The notes beneath the pieces are model-generated. The model was not told the DNA's origin. It saw only the letters and a list, made by a program, of their open reading frames with translations, and ran no database searches. Both the position numbers and the translations under genes were made by a program. A DNA stretch of 64,000 nt from Paraburkholderia fungorum. GTDB taxonomy: Bacteria > Pseudomonadota > Gammaproteobacteria > Burkholderiales > Burkholderiaceae. Shown in pieces: positions 54,233 to 63,131 of the stretch; position 1 is the stretch's first letter, and each line of letters starts with the position of its first letter. The stretch is taken from contig NZ_CADFGE010000018.1 in the NCBI RefSeq assembly GCF_902833645.1, positions 115,733 to 179,732 of the forward strand, given 5' to 3'.

Positions 54233-57200
54233 ATGAATCCAAGCCACAACCGACAGCGATCTTCATAGGCATCGCGGTCGCCGTTGTCTTCATTGCGCTG
54301 GGCATTGCCGTGTGGTTTGAAGGGCCTCGATATGGCTGGTCCCGTAACACAGCAATCGTTATCGAGCTGAGCCTGCTGTCCGGGTTGCTTCTGTCACTGC
54401 TATTCATCAAATACTTCGAGGCAGTCGTACTCTGGATCGCTTCGATGCGAATTGCCAGGTGGCTTGCGAGCTACGATCGGAACCGGGACATCCATAGCGG
54501 AACGGGGCAAACCTCCACCGCCGCTGCACGAGGATCGGGGTCATTCGTTGGACTGTGCGACGCGCTTCGAGAACGTCATGGATGGCGCTGGCGGTATAGA
54601 GATCGATGGGTACTGGTTGCGGGGGACGAACCGATCGTCAGGCGCGTCGCCCCCGATCTCGTGCAGAACGGTTACAGGATCTCCGGCAACACTCTGCTGC
54701 TCTACGCAAGGCAGACTGGTGAGCAGATGGATGCCACCTGGCTGGATCAGATCCGGCGCTTGCGCCGGAGGCGACCGGTCGACGCCATTGTGGCGGTCTT
54801 TCGGGCGCATACCTCCGGCAGCCAGCCGTTCGATGCGGAGCGCACCGCCCAACGGCTCATCCGCCATGCGCGCGCGCTGCGCTGGGCGGCTCCGGCGTAC
54901 CTGCTGAATGTGACCGACGCTGGCGACGAGACGTCCGGCCCGCACGAAGCGATCGGTTGCACATGGTCGAATGCCAGCGTACGTCGGGAAGAAATCGATG
55001 CCTCGCTGCGCGAGCTGTCCGGCGAGTTGGCCAACGCCGGCGTCATGCGTCTTGCGAAGCACCCTTCAGACCGATATGCAGCCGAGCTGTCGCAGCATAT
55101 TGCCCGTTATGGCAATCTTCTATCGGACTTGGTCGTGCGGATTGGCCAATTCCGCATCTGGCGCAGCGTGATTCACGGCGTGCTTTTCACGCCGATCTTC
55201 ACGGAGCGCGTCAGTGAAGCGTCGGACGTTCCGACGGAGGATGCTGAAGGCGATCCCATCCGGCAACAGCTCGTCTGGCAGACCGTTGCCGACCATAGCC
55301 GCCGCATCCACGGCCGCCGCGTTGGTTTCTCTCTCCCGACGACCGCCGCGTGGATTGCGACCACACTGATCGGACTCTGGATCGCGGGCGCCATGCTGTC
55401 GGGCTTCATGAACCGGTCGGCAATCCAGATGGCGACCAGCACGGCGACAAGGCTCGCGGCCACTCAAGACCCCACGGAAGCCACCCTGACCCTCGACAGT
55501 CTGCAAAAGCAGCTCGACACCCTCGAAATCCGCCAGCACGACGGCGCGCCGTGGCATACCCGTTTCGGCCTGAACCGCGACGCTGCACTCCTTACCACCC
55601 TGTGGCCCGTCTACGAAGGCGGGGCCGCCCGCCTGGTGGTCGCGCCTATCCGCGTCAGGCTGGAGGAACGGCTACAACAACTGGCCTCGCTCTCAGACGC
55701 GGACATTGCAAGCGGCGGGGACGCACAGATCAAGTCGGCATACGACACACTGAAGACGTACCTGATGCTCGCGAAACCCGAGCGCGCTGACCCGAAATTC
55801 CTCACGCAGCAATTGTTCGCAACCGGAGCGCCCGCTCGTCCCGTCAACTCGTCTTTGAGCGAGGGTGCATGGCAGGATCTGCGTGAGCATCTGGCCACTT
55901 TCTACGCAAGTCACCTCATACGAGACCCGGCGGCCAGCGGCACGTCGCTCGCGATCGTTCCCGACGCATTGCTAGTCGGTGCGGCACGCCAGACGGTGAT
56001 CGGCGTGAGAGGCATTCAGAACTCGACCGACACCGTCTACCAGCAGATCGTGGATGACGCAAAACCCAAGTATCCGCCGGTGTCCTTGTCGACCCTGCTG
56101 GGCGACACGAGCAGCCGCGGACTGTTCAGCACGACGGCGACCGTGCCAGGGGTTTTCACACGGGCCGCGTGGGATGAACGGATTTCTAAGGCGATCGATG
56201 ACGCAAACGAACAGGGCAGCGTTGACGGCGACTGGGTACTGTCCGACAGCCGGACCCGTGCCGCGCCGACGGCATCGCTCAAGGCCGAGTTACGGCAACG
56301 CTATTTCGACGACTACGCTCGCGCGTGGCAGGCATTTCTGAACGGCATCCGCTGGCAGCCGACGGCAACGCTCTCCGGCACAGTCGACCAACTGACCCTG
56401 CTCGGCGATCCGCAACGCTCGCCGCTCGTCGCATTGATGAATGTCGTCGTGTACCAGGCTGAAACCGGCGCGACGGCGCAATCGCTTTCGGACACGCTGC
56501 TCAACAAGGCGCAGCAACTGGTCGGTGCCAACGAGAAGGACCCCTCGAAGATTGCCCAGCCGCAAAACGCTGCCCCGCTGGCGGCCGCATTCGGTCCCTT
56601 GGTGCGGCTGACAGGCAACGATCTGGCCGCGGGAGGCGCCGGTAGCAGCAAGGCGTCCGCGCGGATGGCCGCAGCAGGCGATCTGAGTCTGGCGCGCTTC
56701 CTGGAACGCGTCACCGCGATGCGGCTGAAGCTCCAGCAGATCATGATGAGCACCGATCCGGACGCGATGTCCCGCTCGGCAGCCCAGGCCGTGCTGCAAG
56801 GCAAGACTTCGGACATTGCCGACAGTCGCGACTACGCGAGCCGCGTGGCCGCAAGCTTCGGGCAGCAGTGGGCGGGCTTCGGCGAGCTGTTCCAGCAGCC
56901 GCTCGAGCAGACGTGGCAGGTCGTCCTGCAGCCTGCGGCATCGAGCCTGAACGACACTTGGCGCAGCGGGATTCTCGCCGACTGGAACCGGAACTTCGGT
57001 GGTCGCTACCCGTTCGCCGACTCCGACAACGACGCGTCGCTGCCGGAAATGGCCCGCTTCATGCGACCGGACAGTGGTGTGATTACCCAGTTCGTCAGCA
57101 CGCAGTTGGCCGGCGTTGTCGAGCGGCAGGGTGATCGCTGGGTTAGCGCACACGGATCGGGTTATAACTTTCTGACGGTCGACCCGGCCTTTCTCGCCGC

Positions 57201-57864
57201 GTTGAACACGCTGATGCGTGTGTCGACCTCGTTCTTTCCATCGGGCGATGCGCGGGTGCGTTTCGAGCTGCGTGCAGTGTCCACGCCAGGCATCACCGAC
57301 ATGAAGGTCTTGCTCTCAGGCCGCGAGCTGCACTACTTCAATCAGAAGGAAGAGTGGACGCCGTTCATCTGGCCGGGCGATGCGCTGGAGAACATCTCGC
57401 GCATCGAATGGCAGACGCAGGAAGGCGGCCTGCGCTCGGCGCTCGATGCGCCGGGCCGCTTCGGACTGATTCGCCTCCTTGAACGCGCGAGGGTCACGCC
57501 GCAGGACAACGCACGCTATCTGCTTGCGTGGATGCCGGATCCGATTCAGGACATCCCGCTAAAAGTGCAGCTACGCAGCGAAGTCGGGGCGGGACCGCTC
57601 GACATGCTCGCGCTCCGGCATTTCTCGCTGCCGCAGCGCATTTTTTTGACGGGATCGTCGAGTGGTACCCACAAGGGAGCCGTCGGCGAACTTCCTCCAC
57701 TGCCGGCATCGATGACGGCGGCAGCGCCTACTTCTACGGCCACGTCGATGAAATCCAGCGACGACGGCAAACCGTCGTCCGATTCGAATCCACCCGTGGC
57801 GGGCCGCGTGAAAGCGGGAGTAACCCGCGCGAATCGCCTGCTAGCCGATGCATTTGTTTATTGA
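54229..57864 (+). CDS. tssM: Type VI secretion membrane protein TssM (IcmF family)
   Basis: 1211-residue inner-membrane and periplasmic protein that forms the envelope channel with TssL and TssJ. TM1 and TM2 are at about 8-28 and 42-62, TM3 at about 370-392; the rest is periplasmic. Where TssM proteins often have a Walker A site, the sequence reads WVLVAGDEPIVRRVAPDLV, so no GxxxxGK[ST] is present and NTP hydrolysis is unlikely. The C-terminal part shows the usual SSFFPSGDARVRFELRAVS and FIWPGDAL segments. It lies 9 bp before tssA. Confidence 0.9.
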   Translation: MNESKPQPTAIFIGIAVAVVFIALGIAVWFEGPRYGWSRNTAIVIELSLLSGLLLSLLFIKYFEAVVLWIASMRIARWLASYDRNRDIHSGTGQTSTAAARGSGSFVGLCDALRERHGWRWRYRDRWVLVAGDEPIVRRVAPDLVQNGYRISGNTLLLYARQTGEQMDATWLDQIRRLRRRRPVDAIVAVFRAHTSGSQPFDAERTAQRLIRHARALRWAAPAYLLNVTDAGDETSGPHEAIGCTWSNASVRREEIDASLRELSGELANAGVMRLAKHPSDRYAAELSQHIARYGNLLSDLVVRIGQFRIWRSVIHGVLFTPIFTERVSEASDVPTEDAEGDPIRQQLVWQTVADHSRRIHGRRVGFSLPTTAAWIATTLIGLWIAGAMLSGFMNRSAIQMATSTATRLAATQDPTEATLTLDSLQKQLDTLEIRQHDGAPWHTRFGLNRDAALLTTLWPVYEGGAARLVVAPIRVRLEERLQQLASLSDADIASGGDAQIKSAYDTLKTYLMLAKPERADPKFLTQQLFATGAPARPVNSSLSEGAWQDLREHLATFYASHLIRDPAASGTSLAIVPDALLVGAARQTVIGVRGIQNSTDTVYQQIVDDAKPKYPPVSLSTLLGDTSSRGLFSTTATVPGVFTRAAWDERISKAIDDANEQGSVDGDWVLSDSRTRAAPTASLKAELRQRYFDDYARAWQAFLNGIRWQPTATLSGTVDQLTLLGDPQRSPLVALMNVVVYQAETGATAQSLSDTLLNKAQQLVGANEKDPSKIAQPQNAAPLAAAFGPLVRLTGNDLAAGGAGSSKASARMAAAGDLSLARFLERVTAMRLKLQQIMMSTDPDAMSRSAAQAVLQGKTSDIADSRDYASRVAASFGQQWAGFGELFQQPLEQTWQVVLQPAASSLNDTWRSGILADWNRNFGGRYPFADSDNDASLPEMARFMRPDSGVITQFVSTQLAGVVERQGDRWVSAHGSGYNFLTVDPAFLAALNTLMRVSTSFFPSGDARVRFELRAVSTPGITDMKVLLSGRELHYFNQKEEWTPFIWPGDALENISRIEWQTQEGGLRSALDAPGRFGLIRLLERARVTPQDNARYLLAWMPDPIQDIPLKVQLRSEVGAGPLDMLALRHFSLPQRIFLTGSSSGTHKGAVGELPPLPASMTAAAPTSTATSMKSSDDGKPSSDSNPPVAGRVKAGVTRANRLLADAFVY

Positions 57865-57873
57865 GGTCGACGT

Positions 57874-59457
57874 GTGCTAACTCATTTCGTCAAGAATCTG
57901 CTGGGCGCGAACGCGGTTGCTTCGTTGCCGCGCGCATGCGCCGACGTCTGGGCGTCATGGCTCGTGCCATTTCCCGGCGAACATCCCTGTGGCCGCGATC
58001 CTGGCTACGAGGATGCGTTCTTCGAACTGAAGGACGAAGCCGCGAAGCTCACGGGTATCGATGACGCCCTGATCGTGCGTTCCTGTGAGCAACTGATCAC
58101 GGGAACCGGCAAGGATCTGCGCGTGGCCGGCCACTACACGTTCGCGCGATTGCGCCAGCACGGTCCGGCGGGTTTTGCGGACGGCCTGGAGCTGATCGCG
58201 ACGCTGGTTGAGCGTTTCGATTCAGCGCTACTGCCCGCACGTGCCGAAACAAAGAAAGGGGCGCTTGAAATACTCGCGACCACGCGCATGGTCGATCTGC
58301 TCGAAAGCCGCGGGGAGTTCGCACCCGCGGATTTTCAACGCGCGATGGCGGCACTCAACCTGCTTGTCACACGTACCCGTGAGTGGCCCGAAGCGGCGCG
58401 CCCCAACCTGCAACCACTCGTCGCTTGCCTGGAACGCAACCGCGAGTCGACGCGCAGTGCGGATCAGGAGACAGACTCACCGCAGCAGGCACTGCAGGGC
58501 GCCTCGGGCAAAGCTAGCGGCGCCGTGTCTTCCACGCGCGATCTGCTGGACCAGGCGCGCACGATGGCAGCCTGGCTGCGCGATCAGGAAAACGGCTACC
58601 TGCCATCGGTGCGGCTCGTGCGCAGCGTTCGCTGGGACACCCTGCACGAGGTGCCACCCGCCGACGCGCAGTTCCGCACGCGTCTCGTCCCGCCGCGCGC
58701 CGAACTGCGCCAGCAGATGACGCGCCTCGTATTGCAGAAGCAGTGGCACGAACTGCTCGAACGCGTCGAAGGTGCATTCATGGAAGGTGTGAATCACCTA
58801 TGGCTCGATCTACAGTACTTCCAGCATAGCGCGCTTGATCGCGTCGGCGCACCGTATAACGCGTGGCGCGAACTTCTGCGTGCGGACTTCGCACTCTTCC
58901 TCGAACGTCTGCCCGGACTCGAACGGCTCGCATTCAACGACGGCACGCCGTTCGCCGACGACACCACGCTCGAATGGATCGCCCGTTATGCCGTTGTGCG
59001 CGATCTTGAAGCGGGCGAGAGGGTCGCGCCACTATCCATCTCGGCCGAAAGCGAGGACGGTGTGGCTGGCGATTGGCCCGAGATCGAAGCGCAGGCGAGG
59101 GATCTCGCCGCAAGCCAAAGCCTCGAGGCCGCGTTCGCGTGGCTGGAATCGCTGCCCGGCGTCAGGACCGAACGGCAGCGCTATCTGCAACGTTTTGTCA
59201 TGGCACGCCTCGCCGATCACGCGGGCCGTATCGATGTCGCCTTGCCCTTGCTCGTCGAACTGGATGCTGCGACGCAAACTGTGCCGCTCGTGCGCTGGGA
59301 GCCCTCGCTCGCCTTCGAGGTGAAGCAGCAACTGATCAAGGCGCTCAGATCGGTGAGCCTTCGCAAGGACGCCGACAAGCCCACGCTCGCCCACCGCATC
59401 GACCAACTCCAGGGAGAGCTGACCGTGCTCGACCCTACACGAGCCCTCACGCTATAA
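57874..59457 (+). CDS. tssA: Type VI secretion protein TssA
   Basis: 527-residue cap/assembly protein with an ImpA-type N-terminal domain (residues about 30-170, including PFPGEHPCGRDPGYEDAFFE and CEQLITGTGKDLRVAGHYTF). A variable middle and a C-terminal VasJ-like helical part (QEWHELLERVEGAF-like segment at QWHELLERVEGAFMEGVNH, and ARLADHAGRIDVALPLLVEL) follow. It starts with GTG after GAGG. It should coordinate sheath polymerisation at the baseplate and membrane complex. Confidence 0.88.
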   Translation: MLTHFVKNLLGANAVASLPRACADVWASWLVPFPGEHPCGRDPGYEDAFFELKDEAAKLTGIDDALIVRSCEQLITGTGKDLRVAGHYTFARLRQHGPAGFADGLELIATLVERFDSALLPARAETKKGALEILATTRMVDLLESRGEFAPADFQRAMAALNLLVTRTREWPEAARPNLQPLVACLERNRESTRSADQETDSPQQALQGASGKASGAVSSTRDLLDQARTMAAWLRDQENGYLPSVRLVRSVRWDTLHEVPPADAQFRTRLVPPRAELRQQMTRLVLQKQWHELLERVEGAFMEGVNHLWLDLQYFQHSALDRVGAPYNAWRELLRADFALFLERLPGLERLAFNDGTPFADDTTLEWIARYAVVRDLEAGERVAPLSISAESEDGVAGDWPEIEAQARDLAASQSLEAAFAWLESLPGVRTERQRYLQRFVMARLADHAGRIDVALPLLVELDAATQTVPLVRWEPSLAFEVKQQLIKALRSVSLRKDADKPTLAHRIDQLQGELTVLDPTRALTL

Positions 59458-59469
59458 CAACGAGTTTTC

Positions 59470-61284
59470 ATGGACCAAGACGATTCGATCCTCCGCTACT
59501 ACGAAGCCGAAATGCGCTATCTGCGCGAGGCAGGCAAGGAATTCGCGCGAGCGCATCCCGATCGCGCGCGCATGCTCAACCTCGATCGCGTGGGGGATCG
59601 CGATCCATCCGTCGAACGGCTTTACGAAGGCTTCGCATTCCTGACGGCGCGTTTGCAGCAGAAACTCGACGACGAACTGCCGGAACTGACGGAGGGACTG
59701 GTGAGCCTGCTGTGGCCGCACTATCTGCGCATGATTCCGTCGCTGTCGATCGTCGAGTTCTTTCCGCTCGTCGAAAAGTTGCAGAAGACTGAAATAGTGT
59801 CCGCCGGCGTACCGGTGCGCTCGGCGCCGATCGTGACCCCGGCGCCACCCGGCATGGAAGGCGCCGCGCCGAAAACCATGCAATGCGTCTATCGCACGAC
59901 GCAGGCGGTGATGCTCCAGCCGATGCGCCTCACCCATGCGGGGCCGGATGTTCGTCACGATGGCCGATCGGTGATCCGGCTGCGCTTCGAGATCGATCGT
60001 TCGGCTCGGCGCGAGGCCACCGATCTGTCGAAACTGCGCCTGTACCTGAACGCGGATCTGCCCACTGCCTTCGCAATGCACCTCGCGCTGACCCGTCAGG
60101 TGGACTCTGTCTCCTTGCGGATTCCGGAGTCGCATCAGGGCAACCTGCAGTTGCTTGAGGACGTGCGCATCGAGCCTGCCGGTTTTACGCTGGAAGAGCG
60201 CCTGTGGCCGAGGGCCGAGGCGGAGTTTTCGGGCTTTCAACTGCTACTCGAGTATTTCGCCTTCCGGGAGAAGTTCCTGTTCGTCGACCTGTGCAATCTG
60301 GATATCGCGAAGTTGCCGGCAGATACCTGCAGCTTCGAACTGGAAATCCTGCTCAAGCACGCTTACCCGTCCGACCAACGCTTCACGGTGGAGAACGTGC
60401 GGCTCTTCTGTACGCCGGTTATCAATCTGTTTCCGCTCGACGCCGAACCGATCGACGTCAATCACCACGGGACGGAATACCGGGTTGTCGCCGCGGGCCA
60501 CCAGGGGGCCAACATCGAAACGTACTCAGTCGACGCAATCGAGTCGTTCGATCATGCTAATGCGCAGCGTTACGAGTATGTGCCGTTCGCGACGTTCCGG
60601 CACCGCGGCGGAATGTTGCGCCATGAGGCACCGGAGCGCTACTTCCACACACGCGTACGGCAGGGCGTAAACGGGCTGCATGACACGTGGGTCGTCCTCG
60701 GTGGCCACGCGTGGGAGACGATGGAGGATCTACCGGCAGAAAATCTGTCGCTACGGGTGACGGGCACGAACGGCATGCTGCCGGCAAAGGGGCTGCGCGA
60801 AGCGAACATCGATGAATTGGGCGAGAGCACGCCGAACGTGTCGGCGGTGCGCAATTGGGCACCGCCAACGCTACCGCTCTATCCGCCCACCGGCGACCGT
60901 TTCCAGTGGCGAGTGCTATCTCACCTCGCGCCGAACTTCCTGTCGATGATGGACGCGGAAGTGTTGCGCGGTGCCTTGGCGCTTTACGACTGGACCAACG
61001 ATGAGCTGAACCGCCGCCGTCTGGCGGGCATCCTGCACGTCTCGGAGGAACTGCTCGAGGAGGTGTCGGGCGGCTCGGTCGAACGGGGCGTGCTGATCGA
61101 GGTGACGCTCGACAGTCATGCGTTCGCAGGCGTCGGCGACGTGATGCTATTCGGCGAACTGCTGCACCGTTTCTTCGCGCTTTACGCCGATATCAATCTG
61201 TTCACGAAGCTTGCGATTGTGAGCCTGCCGTCGCGGCAACGCAATGAATGGCCGCGCAGCAAAGCGCTACGCTCATCGCTATGA
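59470..61284 (+). CDS. tssF: Type VI secretion baseplate protein TssF
   Basis: 604-residue baseplate wedge protein. The N-terminus DDSILRYYEAEMRYLREAGK and the segments RVGDRDPSVERLYEGFAFLT and LVSLLWPHYLRMIPSLSIVE are diagnostic. The C-terminus contains LFGELLHRFFALYADINLFT. It overlaps tssG by four bases. Confidence 0.94.
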   Translation: MDQDDSILRYYEAEMRYLREAGKEFARAHPDRARMLNLDRVGDRDPSVERLYEGFAFLTARLQQKLDDELPELTEGLVSLLWPHYLRMIPSLSIVEFFPLVEKLQKTEIVSAGVPVRSAPIVTPAPPGMEGAAPKTMQCVYRTTQAVMLQPMRLTHAGPDVRHDGRSVIRLRFEIDRSARREATDLSKLRLYLNADLPTAFAMHLALTRQVDSVSLRIPESHQGNLQLLEDVRIEPAGFTLEERLWPRAEAEFSGFQLLLEYFAFREKFLFVDLCNLDIAKLPADTCSFELEILLKHAYPSDQRFTVENVRLFCTPVINLFPLDAEPIDVNHHGTEYRVVAAGHQGANIETYSVDAIESFDHANAQRYEYVPFATFRHRGGMLRHEAPERYFHTRVRQGVNGLHDTWVVLGGHAWETMEDLPAENLSLRVTGTNGMLPAKGLREANIDELGESTPNVSAVRNWAPPTLPLYPPTGDRFQWRVLSHLAPNFLSMMDAEVLRGALALYDWTNDELNRRRLAGILHVSEELLEEVSGGSVERGVLIEVTLDSHAFAGVGDVMLFGELLHRFFALYADINLFTKLAIVSLPSRQRNEWPRSKALRSSL

Positions 61285-62396
61285 AGTTTAAACCGCAAGC
61301 GCCGCCCGACAACCTGGAGCCGCTGGTTGCGTCGCTGCTCGCACGTGCGCCGACGATGAACTTCATGCAGTTGTGTCAGCTGCTCGAAGTGTGTGTGCCG
61401 GAGCGTCCCGGTTTCGGTACGCGCGACACGCCGGAACATGAACCCGTGCGATTTCGCCCCCTCGCGCGCGTCGGTTTTCCGGCTGGCGAAATTGCCTCGG
61501 TCGAGTTTGACGAGGAGGGTTGTACCTACGGACCGAACACGCCGCCGACCGTGCGCACGACGTTCATGGGGCTGTACGGGGTGGACGCAGCCATACCCTC
61601 GCACATGATCGACGATATCGTGCTGCGAACGGAAGGGCACGAAGCGCTCGAAGCTTTTCTCGACCAGTTCAATCACCGGTTCGTCACGCTGCTGTATCGC
61701 GCCTGGAAAAAGTATCGTTACCCGATCGGCTTCCGTCCGGGCGGCACCGATGCGCATTCACGCAGGCTATTGTCGCTGGCAGGTTTCGGCTGGGGTGACA
61801 AGCCCGCACGCGCCGGCCTACCCGACTCGCGAGTACTCGCGCTGTTGGGGCTGCTGATCCAGCGCACGCGCACGCCTGAAGGTCTTGCCGGCGTCGTGGC
61901 ACTTGCCATACCCGGTGTCGATGTACGTGTCGACGAGTTCTTCCCGGTTCTCAGGAGCGCGGGCAAGCCTCAACCGCTCACGTCCGCGAGCAGTGCCGGC
62001 TGTGCAAGGAGCGAGGGCAAGCGTTGTGGCCTCGGTGGGGCTTACGTGTTGGGCACGCGTCTGGTGTATCGGAGCCGCGCCGCCCGCGTGACGTTACGGC
62101 CGGCGAGCGTGGAACAGGCCCACGACCTGTTGCCCGGTGCGTGGCTGCACCGCGAACTGTTGGCCTTTATCCGTCTGTATGCGGGGACAAAGGCCGACGT
62201 GTTCCTGCGCATGGAAGTATCGTCGCGCGTTGCGCCCGCGCCAAGAATCGGCGCGGCGTTTGAACGTCACACGCCCCGGCTTGCGTGGACCACGATTCTG
62301 CCTTCAGACGAAGAACGTTTGATAACCATTGCGCTTGGCGCTTACGAAGCATTTCCGGCACCGGGGCCGAATCCGTTCCTCGTGCCGTCTGCCTGA
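61281..62396 (+). CDS. tssG: Type VI secretion baseplate protein TssG
   Basis: 371-residue baseplate wedge protein; the ATG overlaps the tssF stop (ATGA), which I prefer over an in-frame ATG 33 bases upstream inside tssF. Family features are FMQLCQLLEV, the FMGLYGVDAAIPSHMID segment, EALEAFLDQFNHRFVTLLYR and LLPGAWLHRELLAFIRLYAG. The usual partner order F-G is kept. Confidence 0.92.
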   Translation: MKFKPQAPPDNLEPLVASLLARAPTMNFMQLCQLLEVCVPERPGFGTRDTPEHEPVRFRPLARVGFPAGEIASVEFDEEGCTYGPNTPPTVRTTFMGLYGVDAAIPSHMIDDIVLRTEGHEALEAFLDQFNHRFVTLLYRAWKKYRYPIGFRPGGTDAHSRRLLSLAGFGWGDKPARAGLPDSRVLALLGLLIQRTRTPEGLAGVVALAIPGVDVRVDEFFPVLRSAGKPQPLTSASSAGCARSEGKRCGLGGAYVLGTRLVYRSRAARVTLRPASVEQAHDLLPGAWLHRELLAFIRLYAGTKADVFLRMEVSSRVAPAPRIGAAFERHTPRLAWTTILPSDEERLITIALGAYEAFPAPGPNPFLVPSA

Positions 62397-62409
62397 ATCT
62401 GGAGTGCTT

Positions 62410-62949
62410 ATGACTTTCCGCCGGATTACTTCGATCGCCGCCCTCCTTGCCGCAAGTCTGGTGCTCAGCGGATGTGGTGCATGGCAGACGGTGTCGGATT
62501 CGACCTCGAGTGCGTACCACGCTGTCTTCTACAAACAGGTCAAGGTGCTGAACGTCGACCTCACCGCGCGCGCATCGATCAATCCCGACGAAGCCATGCG
62601 CTCGACGTCAGTCGCCGTGCGCGTATATCAGCTCAAGGATCGACAGCGCATCGACAAGGCCTCATATGACGATCTGCTGAAAAACGATAAGACTGTCCTT
62701 GCCCAGGATCTGCGGGACAACATGGCGACGATAGTCAGCCCCGGTGCTTCTGTCAGCATTTCGCAGCCGATGCAGCCGGATACGCAATATGTAGGCGTGG
62801 TCGCGTTCTGCCGGAACCCTGATTCGCGTGGAAGCTGGCGTCGTGTGATTGCCAGGAAGAGACTGTCGGCGGATGCGCCCCTGAAGCTTGAACTGATCGG
62901 GCGCGATCTCGTGATGCCTGATGACAGGGCGAAGGTCAGGCCGGAATAG
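62410..62949 (+). CDS. tssJ: Type VI secretion outer-membrane lipoprotein TssJ
   Basis: 179-residue lipoprotein with signal peptide and lipobox LVLSGC (Cys near residue 22). The start ATG has GGAG eight bases upstream; the frame is open upstream into tssG. The mature beta-sandwich shows NPDEAMRSTSVAVRVYQLKD, the L1 loop segment typical of TssJ, and a late VGVVAFCRNPD strand. It anchors the TssM C-terminus at the outer membrane and closes the rightward operon. Confidence 0.92.
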   Translation: MTFRRITSIAALLAASLVLSGCGAWQTVSDSTSSAYHAVFYKQVKVLNVDLTARASINPDEAMRSTSVAVRVYQLKDRQRIDKASYDDLLKNDKTVLAQDLRDNMATIVSPGASVSISQPMQPDTQYVGVVAFCRNPDSRGSWRRVIARKRLSADAPLKLELIGRDLVMPDDRAKVRPE

Positions 62950-63096
62950 CGACGCGCGCGCCATCTCCGAACGTGTGGCCGCGGTTCTTTGCGTTGAGTC
63001 ATGTCGGCGCACCGGCATGTGCCGGGCCTGACGTCGCGAGATTGTGATGCCAGTCAGGTCCGGCGGGTTGCTTGCTATCGCACCCAGGAGGTCTCA

Positions 63097-63124
63097 CGCG
63101 TGGTGCCCTTGGAGGCACCACGCG
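63097..63124. terminator. Strong hairpin between convergent genes, possible terminator
   Basis: Perfect 11-bp stem CGCGTGGTGCC (63097-63107) and GGCACCACGCG (63114-63124) around the 6-base loop cttgga, seven bases before the stop of the leftward glycine-rich gene and 148 bases after tssJ. There is no clear T-run on either side, so it may act as a transcript-end stabiliser rather than a classical intrinsic terminator. Confidence 0.55.
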
Positions 63125-63131
63125 CGGCGGG

